From Planktotalea frisia (lineage in GTDB: Bacteria > Pseudomonadota > Alphaproteobacteria > Rhodobacterales > Rhodobacteraceae): 42,949 bases of DNA. The notes beneath the pieces were generated by a model. It had not been told where the DNA came from. It saw only the letters and a list, made by a program, of their open reading frames with translations, and searched no databases. A program made the position numbers and the translations under genes. Location of the stretch: assembly GCF_001890925.1 (NCBI RefSeq), contig NZ_MLCB01000129.1, forward strand, positions 1 to 42,949, written 5' to 3'. How positions within the stretch are numbered: position 1 is the first letter of the stretch; each line of letters starts with the position of its first letter. Of this stretch, positions 15,223 through 25,239 are shown piece after piece.

Positions 15223-17375
15223 GACAGATCTTTCGAGAAGACGAGACGACGTGCATCGCGGCGTTTTTGCAATTTGGTGATGATTTTTGTGCGCCACTCG
15301 CTGAGTGTGCGGTCTATTTTGGACGGGTTCTGAATGAGGTCAGCTTGATAAAACGAGGGGCAAAGCACAGCCGCATCGGCGACTTCACCGCAGTTTCCAC
15401 AGCCGACGCAATTTTGATCAATGCTCGCCACAGGATCATCGCGCAGGGGATCATCGAGGGTTTTGAGCGAGAGAGATGGACAGCCAGAGAGACGAATGCA
15501 GGCGTGATCGCCGGTGCACACATCCTCATCCACGCCGAAGCGGGTACGGGTCATGCGTTTGCCCTCTGACACAGCATTTTTGGCCAAAGGTTTCTCGCGG
15601 CGTTGCTTGTTGAGCATACACTCGGACGACGCGATGATGACCTTTGGGCCTGTTTCGGGCGTTTCCAAAGCCTCTTTCAACGTCGCTTGCATCTTGCCCA
15701 CGTCATAGGTGCGATCAATCTGGCGCACCCATTTTACGCCCATGCCCTCAACCGCTTTTTTAATCGGATGTTGCGTAGATTTCGAGACGTTATCAGCGCG
15801 CGAAGAGAGGATATCCTGCCCACCTGTCGCGGCGGAATAGTAGTTGTCGACGATGATGATGACGCCGTCATTCTCATTAAACACAGCGTTGCCAATCGAA
15901 GAGGTCAGGCCGTTGTGCCAAAATCCCCCATCTCCGAGAAAAGAGATCGAGCGTCGATTGGCTGACTTGTCGTTGAACGCAGAAGCGGACGCAGGGCCAA
16001 GACCATACCCCATCGTTGTGGAGCCTAAATCAAAGGGCGCGTTGATGGAAAAGAGGTGGCAGCCGATGTCGCTGGCTATGTGATGGGGGCCGAGTTCTTC
16101 CTCAACCAGCTTTGTCGCGGCAAAGATCGGACGTTCGGGGCAACCGATGCAAAAGCTGGGCGGTCGCGCGGGGACAGTGTCGGCGAGTTCGGGCATCTTG
16201 AGTTGCGGTGGTGCGTTGGGTGCGCGCGCGACGGAGGGCATGAGGTCGGGGGCGGCGTTGGAGAAATAAGACGAGAGGCCATCGAGCAGGATTTGACCTG
16301 TGAGTTCGCCCGCTTCTGGCAGCGGTCCTTTGCCCTCGACGGCGCAGCGCGCACCCGCTTTGTGTAGGATGGCGCGGATGTTTTGTTCGATGTAGGCTGG
16401 ATGGCCCTCTTCGATGACAAACAGGCTGTCTTTGTCTTTTGCGAAGGCAATGATCTTGTCATCGAGCAAAGGATAAGTAACGTTGAGCACATGCAAAGGT
16501 ACGTCGCAATCGCCGTACATATTCGCCAGACCCAAGCGTTGCAGCGCGCGGATGACGCCGTTGTAATGACCGCCCTGACAGATGATGCCGACCTTGCCTT
16601 GCTTTGGGCCGAAGTGCTCGTTGAGCTTGTTGGCGCGGATATATTCAATCGCGGCAGGCAGGCGTTTGGTGACTTTTTCCTGCTCGTGCAGATAAGAGGC
16701 GGGGGGCAGAACGATGCGTTCGACGTCGCGTTTGGGGTTCTCTAATGCGTCTTTCACGGTCGTCGATGGGCGGACGTTTTCGCGCGCTTCGAACTCACCG
16801 AGCAAGTGACACGACTTGATCCTGAGTTGCAGCATCACAGGGCTGTTTGACGCTTCAGAAAGTGCGAAACCATCGCCTACCGCTTTCACCATTGAGGGCA
16901 AGTTGGGGCGTGGATCTAACAGCCAGATCTGGCTTTTCATTGCAAACGCATGGCTGCGCTCTTGCATGATCGACGAGCCCTCGCCGTAGTCTTCGCCGAC
17001 GATCACCAGTGCGCCGCCTGTCACACCGCCGGATGCAAGATTGGCCAAAGCGTCGGACGCGACATTGGTGCCGACGGTGGATTTGAACGTGACAGCGCCG
17101 CGAATGGGGTAGTGCACGGAGGCGGCTAAAGTGGCGGCGGCGGTTGCCTCTGACGCGCTCGCCTCAAAGTGCACACCCATGTCTGAGAGGATATCTTGCG
17201 CGTCGGCCAAAACGTCCATGAGGTGCGAAATGGGCGAGCCTTGATAGCCTGCAACGTAGCCAACGCCATTTTCTAATAGCGCCTTGGTGATGGCCAAAAT
17301 GCCTTCGCCGCGAAAGGTTTCACCTGCACCGATTTTCAAATGCTGGACTTCTTTCGCGAAGGAACGTTCGGCCAC
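15219..17375 (-). CDS. iorA: IorA-like thiamine-diphosphate 2-oxoacid:ferredoxin oxidoreductase subunit
   Basis: The large subunit of an indolepyruvate ferredoxin oxidoreductase-type enzyme, 718 residues. The N-terminal pyrimidine-binding domain shows GYQGSPISHLMD and FEASASEATAAATLAAS. The thiamine-diphosphate motif starts GDGGFWHNG (481-489) and ends at Asn511. The C-terminus holds ferredoxin-like cysteines: Cys620, Cys626, Cys632, and the set 656, 659, 662, 672. The family converts aryl pyruvates to aryl-acetyl-CoA. In this operon an equally good substrate is isatinate (2-aminophenylglyoxylate), which would give anthraniloyl-CoA and CO2. Phenylpyruvate, feeding the adjacent paa pathway, is another option. 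It is the first gene of the operon, and 199 bases separate it from the divergent response-regulator gene. Confidence 0.9.
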   Translation of the reverse strand: MAERSFAKEVQHLKIGAGETFRGEGILAITKALLENGVGYVAGYQGSPISHLMDVLADAQDILSDMGVHFEASASEATAAATLAASVHYPIRGAVTFKSTVGTNVASDALANLASGGVTGGALVIVGEDYGEGSSIMQERSHAFAMKSQIWLLDPRPNLPSMVKAVGDGFALSEASNSPVMLQLRIKSCHLLGEFEARENVRPSTTVKDALENPKRDVERIVLPPASYLHEQEKVTKRLPAAIEYIRANKLNEHFGPKQGKVGIICQGGHYNGVIRALQRLGLANMYGDCDVPLHVLNVTYPLLDDKIIAFAKDKDSLFVIEEGHPAYIEQNIRAILHKAGARCAVEGKGPLPEAGELTGQILLDGLSSYFSNAAPDLMPSVARAPNAPPQLKMPELADTVPARPPSFCIGCPERPIFAATKLVEEELGPHHIASDIGCHLFSINAPFDLGSTTMGYGLGPASASAFNDKSANRRSISFLGDGGFWHNGLTSSIGNAVFNENDGVIIIVDNYYSAATGGQDILSSRADNVSKSTQHPIKKAVEGMGVKWVRQIDRTYDVGKMQATLKEALETPETGPKVIIASSECMLNKQRREKPLAKNAVSEGKRMTRTRFGVDEDVCTGDHACIRLSGCPSLSLKTLDDPLRDDPVASIDQNCVGCGNCGEVADAAVLCPSFYQADLIQNPSKIDRTLSEWRTKIITKLQKRRDARRLVFSKDLS

Positions 17376-17574
17376 GGCTCAACCCTTTGAGAAAACGAGA
17401 TGTATTTTCATACGATGAGAGAAGAGTCTGAGGAAGGCTTAATATTTGCAAGCCTTGGTTTGGCGCACTGCATTTTGGGTGCGACGTATTGCGCCAACTT
17501 TATTGTACGAGCGAGTTGAAGCCGACCGCACGCGTTCTAATTGGTTGTACGACACTCAATTTTGGAGGCGTGCG

Positions 17575-18180
17575 ATGGATGGACAGACAGAGACACTCTC
17601 GATTTATGTTGTCGAGCCGGACGAGGTAGCGTGTGAGCGCTATCGCGTTTTGTTTGCCGCGCAGGGTTTTGAGTGCGTGTCTTTCCAGAACGCAGAGGAT
17701 TTCCTGACGCAATACGAGCCGCAGCAAAGCGCACTAATGGTTCTTGATCTATCGCTTCCTGAGATGAGTGGTGCCGAGCTACAGAGCTACATGGCCGAGA
17801 ATGGCATGCGCTTGCCGGTGATTGTTACGGCGTCTCAGGCGAGCGTGCCTGATGCGGTTGCTGCGATGCGCGCTGGCGCATTCGATTTCATCGAAAAACC
17901 CATGGCCGAAGAGCGTTTGATGGGGGCTGTAAATGCTGCCACTGAAATGTTGTTTAAAAAGCAGCCTGCGACGGTCTCCAAGAAGATCGTTGCAGATCGT
18001 TTGGCGAAATTGACGGATCGCGAGCGCGAAGTTTTGCAGCATCTTTTGCAAGGTAAACTGAACAAAGAAATCGCGAGCGAGCTTGATGTGAGCCAACGCA
18101 CTGTGGAGGGTCATCGCTCTCGCATTCGCGAAAAAATGAATGCGCGCGGTGTCGCGGATCTAATTCGGATGGTTGGTTGA
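17575..18180 (+). CDS. FixJ/NarL-type response regulator, orphan
   Basis: A 201-residue two-domain regulator. The receiver domain (about 8-125) has an acidic pocket around Glu14-Asp16, the probable phosphorylation site Asp58 (MVLDLSLPEMSG), Thr85 and Lys108 (FIEKPM). The C-terminal LuxR-type helix-turn-helix (about 143-200) contains LTDREREVLQHLLQG and NKEIASELDVSQRTVEGH. I chose the ATG at 17575 because GGAGG lies about 8 bases before it. A 43-residue upstream extension has no Shine-Dalgarno sequence. No sensor kinase is encoded in the window. It is transcribed away from iorA and lies between the catabolic operons and the photosynthesis genes, so it could regulate either side. Confidence 0.85.
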   Translation: MDGQTETLSIYVVEPDEVACERYRVLFAAQGFECVSFQNAEDFLTQYEPQQSALMVLDLSLPEMSGAELQSYMAENGMRLPVIVTASQASVPDAVAAMRAGAFDFIEKPMAEERLMGAVNAATEMLFKKQPATVSKKIVADRLAKLTDREREVLQHLLQGKLNKEIASELDVSQRTVEGHRSRIREKMNARGVADLIRMVG

Positions 18181-18554
18181 ATGCACGTATTAATACGCAG
18201 TGGTATATCCGAAGTACTTGAAGTTGTTTCTTGCAACGTACTCTAACCCATAGCGGGATAGTCGAGTCCTGTCATAAGTCTTACCGTCAGTTTGGGTTTG
18301 TTTGCATAGCTGCGCAAATAGATTTCGGTAACGTAGAAAAATGTGTTGATGAAATTGGGACCTTCGACACAGGTACTCTGATGGTTTTGCGGCTCTAATC
18401 TAGACAAGATTGGAACGTAGGCACCGCAGAACCGAACGAATTTCCCTGGAAGGTCCATGTATTCAGCGATTGCTGAAAGCTTGGAAGGCGTTGTTGAAGC
18501 GGAGGTCAGGGGCGTCGCGAAGGTATTGTAGTATGGTTTTGGGGGACATTTTGA
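18181..18554. other. Intergenic region with a 12-bp perfect palindrome
   Basis: The gap between the response regulator and the B12-protein gene holds a perfect palindrome, CGTATTAATACG, at 18186-18197, six bases after the response-regulator stop codon. Close by are smaller inverted repeats, AGTAC/GTACT enclosing GTTG/CAAC, around 18214-18241. A GGGGGA ribosome-binding site (18541-18546) precedes the next ORF. I see no convincing gene and no TGT-N12-ACA site here. The palindrome could be an operator or part of a weak transcription end. Confidence 0.4.
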
Positions 18555-19400
18555 ATGGCAGGCGAGAAAAGAGCGTTGATGGGCAACGCGGGTTTTGGCG
18601 CCCTGGAAATCGATGTCTACGAGCGCAACAAGTCCAATATTCATCGTCTAAGAGACCATCTGCCAGAGGATTTGGTTGCAAATCTCGCGCGCGAGGTGAT
18701 CCGCCGCGTTGTGTCCAAAGCGGACACGATCGAAGCTGAGATCGAAGCGCCCAATGCGGAAGATCTAGAGCAGCTTGCGCATGCTCTTATCGATACTGAC
18801 GATACAATTGCCCCGCAGCTAATTCTTGGCCTACGCACTGGAGGGAAAGGGGCGGAAGCAATTTATATTGCGCATCTCGCCGCTGCTGCGCGTTTGCTTG
18901 GCGATTGGTGGGAAGAAGACCGCGTTAGATTTTCGCAAGTGACCCTCGCGACCGGCCGAATTTTTGCGATCATGCGCGGAATGAAACACATGTTTGAACC
19001 TGTCGCGCTGGTAGAGGGCAAATCAGCGCTTTTCGCTTCGGTTCCTGGTGAGGATCATACGCTGGGTATTCGTATGGCGGCGGATCTTTTTCGCAAAGAA
19101 GGCTGGGATATTACTGTTAAGACAGGGTTGGATCACGACGCTTTGGTTGAACAGATCGAGCAAACGCCTGCGCGCATTTTGGGTCTGTCGATGAGTGGGA
19201 AGCACTCGTTTGAAGCTTTATCGCGTCTCGTTTTGGCCGTCCGTATAAGCGCGCCGCATCTGTCAATTTTCCTGAGCGGTCAAAGCGTTGACGAGAACAT
19301 GCATCTGCTAGAGCTTATGGAATTTGACGGAATCAGCAGCGATGTCGAGGATGCAAAGGAGCGTCTGAGCGAGCTTTGGGCTGACAGTATTTCGCGTTAG
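18555..19400 (+). CDS. Cobalamin-binding-domain regulator, AerR/PpaA paralogue
   Basis: A 281-residue soluble protein with a helical N-terminal half and a B12-binding Rossmann-like domain from about residue 155. The sequence GEDHTLG places His168 where the cobalt-binding histidine sits (D/E-x-H-x-x-G). A segment before it, DWWEEDRVRFSQVTLATGRI (117-136), aligns with DWINDTASFGAVTIGCARLQ of the PpaA protein encoded at 20869, so the two are paralogues. AerR/PpaA proteins are light- and B12-responsive antirepressors of PpsR/CrtJ. The gene converges on ppsR, and their stop codons overlap. The ATG has GGGGGA 8 bases upstream. I infer a second PpsR-modulating or light-sensing protein; no partner or DNA-binding domain is visible. 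Confidence 0.8.
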   Translation: MAGEKRALMGNAGFGALEIDVYERNKSNIHRLRDHLPEDLVANLAREVIRRVVSKADTIEAEIEAPNAEDLEQLAHALIDTDDTIAPQLILGLRTGGKGAEAIYIAHLAAAARLLGDWWEEDRVRFSQVTLATGRIFAIMRGMKHMFEPVALVEGKSALFASVPGEDHTLGIRMAADLFRKEGWDITVKTGLDHDALVEQIEQTPARILGLSMSGKHSFEALSRLVLAVRISAPHLSIFLSGQSVDENMHLLELMEFDGISSDVEDAKERLSELWADSISR

Positions 19401-20809
19401 GACTTGTTGACCAGGTTGTACTTGCGCAGTTTGACGTAGAGCGATTGACGTGACAGCCCTAGCATTTCAGCCGCAGCAACGCGATTGTTTGACGTCATCT
19501 CTACGGCGGTTTCGATGCACATTTTCTCAATCACATCAGTTGATTGCGCGACAATGTCTTTCAAAGAATGTCCGCCGATCAACTCGATTACAGAGCGCAT
19601 ATCAACTTCGGTGATTTGCTGCATCGGTGTGCGCACGGTTTCAACGCGGCGGCTGTCGCGGATAATCATCGCGAATACGCTCGCCTTGCCCGCTTTGAGC
19701 TGGGTCGTTGAGATTTCAACGGCGCGTTCGCCACCATGCTCGCTCAGAACTTTGGTCGCATAGAGTCGCATGCTACCAGTGCGGCGCGCGTTTTCGAGCA
19801 TCACGTTTAGATCAATGGACCCACGGTTGAAAAACTCAACCATCGAGCGCCCTTTGAGATTTTGCGGGTGAGTCACGTCAGTGAAGTTCAAAAACGCATC
19901 GTTGGCGCTTAGGATGAGACCTGTGCCATCAAGGAACACGATAGAATCACTGCCACGATGATAAAGATCGATAAGCTGAGACTGTAGCTGGCCACTGGAC
20001 GCGCCTTCTTCTTCATCAATGCTCATTTTACACAAAAGCATCGGCCCATCGGCCCCGCGATAAAGCGTGGGTTTGAGCGTCAGGTCTTGTCCGGTCTTTA
20101 CGCTTTTTACGATGATCGAGGTTCTGACCTGTTCGGACGCGGCGGCGACAAGTTGATCCACCAGATCGCCCCTGCCCTGCACTCGAAACTCAAGCGCGAA
20201 GGATGCGCCAATAAGAGCGTCGCGCGTTTTGCCGAAGAGCGATTCAGCCGCGCTGTTACAAGCTTCTAACTTGCCAGTCTTGACCGAAATGAATGCGGTT
20301 GAGGTCTCGGAAGATTCCAGCAGCACGCGGAAGCGTAGATCATGTTCGCGCTGTGTCTCGTAATCATTTTCAAGCGCAATATGTGCGGCAACCAACTGCT
20401 GCTGCATTTCTGCGGTCGACGTCAGATCGTTGCCGAGCATAAGGATGCTGTCTTCGGCACCTGTGCGATGAAAACTGTATTGGATCGGAAATTCAGGGAC
20501 ATCCTTGTGCGCGGCGTGGTTCACCTGAACGGGCTGCACATCGGACTTATGATCTTTGAATTGAGCAAGCCGTGTTTCGAACTTCGGAATCGATTCGACA
20601 GTGAGGAAATCCTGAACTGGTCGATCAAGCCACATTTGGAGTTCTGGCGCCAAATTAAAATTTGGGTTCGCCTGAGCACTTCTGATCACGCCATCTTCGG
20701 AGATAACCAAGGCAAGATCAGAGATCCGCGACACTATGCTGGCCACAACTTCGGGTTTGATCGCGGGGATCATGCCTTCAGTCCAGCTCATTTCACCGTG
20801 CGGCGCCAT
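19397..20809 (-). CDS. ppsR: Photosynthesis repressor PpsR (CrtJ)
   Basis: The redox- and light-responsive repressor of bacteriochlorophyll, carotenoid and antenna genes, which binds TGT-N12-ACA. The 470-residue protein has an N-terminal domain and PAS domains (about 20-130, 155-262 and 285-385), then a Fis-type helix-turn-helix at the C-terminus (NRVAAAEMLGLSRQSLYVK, 442-460). Cys260 and Cys431 correspond in position to the two redox cysteines known in Rhodobacter PpsR; Cys184 is additional. The ATG at 20809 has AAAGGAAG upstream. It lies 59 bases after ppaA on the same strand. Matching operator sites are present upstream of bchF and bchG. Confidence 0.95.
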   Translation of the reverse strand: MAPHGEMSWTEGMIPAIKPEVVASIVSRISDLALVISEDGVIRSAQANPNFNLAPELQMWLDRPVQDFLTVESIPKFETRLAQFKDHKSDVQPVQVNHAAHKDVPEFPIQYSFHRTGAEDSILMLGNDLTSTAEMQQQLVAAHIALENDYETQREHDLRFRVLLESSETSTAFISVKTGKLEACNSAAESLFGKTRDALIGASFALEFRVQGRGDLVDQLVAAASEQVRTSIIVKSVKTGQDLTLKPTLYRGADGPMLLCKMSIDEEEGASSGQLQSQLIDLYHRGSDSIVFLDGTGLILSANDAFLNFTDVTHPQNLKGRSMVEFFNRGSIDLNVMLENARRTGSMRLYATKVLSEHGGERAVEISTTQLKAGKASVFAMIIRDSRRVETVRTPMQQITEVDMRSVIELIGGHSLKDIVAQSTDVIEKMCIETAVEMTSNNRVAAAEMLGLSRQSLYVKLRKYNLVNKS

Positions 20810-20868
20810 TCATCGTCTTCCTTTGAACGCGTCCTTAGGCGAAGCGCGCACGTAGTTATACTTGCTTA

Positions 20869-21675
20869 TTAGGGCTTTGCTTCGGCATTCTGCAAGCCCG
20901 AAGTGCCCAAATTTACGGCAGTGTGCCAATCGGAAGTTACGTCATCCGAAAGGGTTGCCTTTTTCAGGTTCTTTTCACTGCTTATCAAACTGCCACCAAT
21001 GATGACTTTTGAGCGGTCATCTTTTCTGCGGGCAGCACTCACAAGTGCTCGAAGTGTTTCGATATTTTGCCCAAGAGCGGCGGAAATCATTACCACATCG
21101 AAATGCTCATCGTTTACAAGGCGCGCCATTTTCTCTGGGCTCACATCCAGCGCGAGTTGCGCATGGGGTCCGGCCTGACGCAATTCTGCGGCCAAAACGA
21201 CCGCGCCAAGCGTATGCTGTGCACCTTGAGGGACGACAACCAAACAGTTGGTTTCATGAGCGCGGTCTTTCAAGGGACGTTCCGCGAAATTGCGTTCAAG
21301 ATGATGCACACAAGCTTGCAAGCGCGCGCATCCAATCGTGACGGCCCCGAACGAGGCGGTGTCATTAATCCAGTCCTGCCCAAGTTTACGTGCAGCGGCT
21401 GGCACAAGAATAGAAATGATGTCTGAAACGCTCGCTTCTGCGATTTGCATTTCTTTGATTGCAGACATGACATTTTGCCGGTCCGCACTGAACGATGCTA
21501 GATAAAGGCGCTGTGTGAGTAATTTCGTTAGCTCGGGATGATCAGCCAAGCTTTTGAACGAGCTACTGGGCGCTTTGCTTCCTGTGTTTGCAGCAAGCAA
21601 GCCAAGCGCGCGCACAGCAACGCTATCCACCTCGTTGGAGGGGCGGGTCGAAAAAGTGATTTCGTCGAAAACCAA
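20869..21675 (-). CDS. ppaA: B12-binding light-responsive regulator PpaA/AerR
   Basis: A regulator that in Rhodobacter binds cobalamin and modulates PpsR/CrtJ in response to light. The C-terminal B12-binding domain has AQHTLG, whose His (154 from this start) is the expected cobalt ligand. No ATG begins the frame. I propose the TTG at 21675, preceded by the purine-rich AGGGGGAAGAG, giving 268 residues. Another TTG at 21732 would add 19 residues but has no ribosome-binding site. It is divergent from bchF and lies upstream of ppsR on the same strand. A PpsR operator overlaps its likely -35 box, so it is probably under PpsR control itself. Confidence 0.85.
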   Translation of the reverse strand: MVFDEITFSTRPSNEVDSVAVRALGLLAANTGSKAPSSSFKSLADHPELTKLLTQRLYLASFSADRQNVMSAIKEMQIAEASVSDIISILVPAAARKLGQDWINDTASFGAVTIGCARLQACVHHLERNFAERPLKDRAHETNCLVVVPQGAQHTLGAVVLAAELRQAGPHAQLALDVSPEKMARLVNDEHFDVVMISAALGQNIETLRALVSAARRKDDRSKVIIGGSLISSEKNLKKATLSDDVTSDWHTAVNLGTSGLQNAEAKP

Positions 21676-21781
21676 GTGACTCTTCCCCCTCGTTTTGAAA
21701 ACCGCCGAGTTTGAGAATAACAAACCAAGCAAAGCGCGCGTTATATTCGTTGGCTGCTATCGTCACGTATTCGGCGGGATA

Positions 21782-21799
21782 TGTCAATAAATCATGACA
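21782..21799. promoter_or_regulatory. PpsR operator over the ppaA promoter
   Basis: TGTCAATAAATCATGACA is a perfect TGT-N12-ACA site with extended symmetry TGTCA/TGACA. On the minus strand its left end reads TTGACA (21787-21782), with GACGAT 17 bases on (21764-21759) as a weak -10 box for ppaA. The spacing is exactly that known for PpsR/CrtJ sites. Confidence 0.8.
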
Positions 21800-21875
21800 C
21801 TTTTGCCGAAATACCTTAAAAACGGGGTGTTAGCGCGAAAAACTTTGAAAGCTGGTGTTGAAAATGATCGAAATG

Positions 21876-21893
21876 TGTAAATCAAAGTTGACA
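21876..21893. promoter_or_regulatory. PpsR operator over the bchF promoter
   Basis: TGTAAATCAAAGTTGACA is a second perfect TGT-N12-ACA site. On the plus strand its right end reads TTGACA (21888-21893), and an AT-rich stretch around 21911-21920 can serve as -10. It stands about 57 bases before the bchF ATG and 94 bases from the first operator. Confidence 0.8.
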
Positions 21894-21949
21894 TATTGCG
21901 CTGATACTGCCAAATTTTATTTACACCGAATGTGCCTTAGGGGGGCAAA

Positions 21950-25238
<3,289 letters not shown>

Positions 25239-25239
25239 T

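Noticed and set aside
18243-18644. Minus-strand ORF of 133 codons in the gap before the B12-protein gene
   Set aside because: It overlaps the first 90 bases of the supported plus-strand gene, has no ribosome-binding site that I can see and resembles no known protein. A shorter 70-codon version cannot be excluded, but has no positive support.
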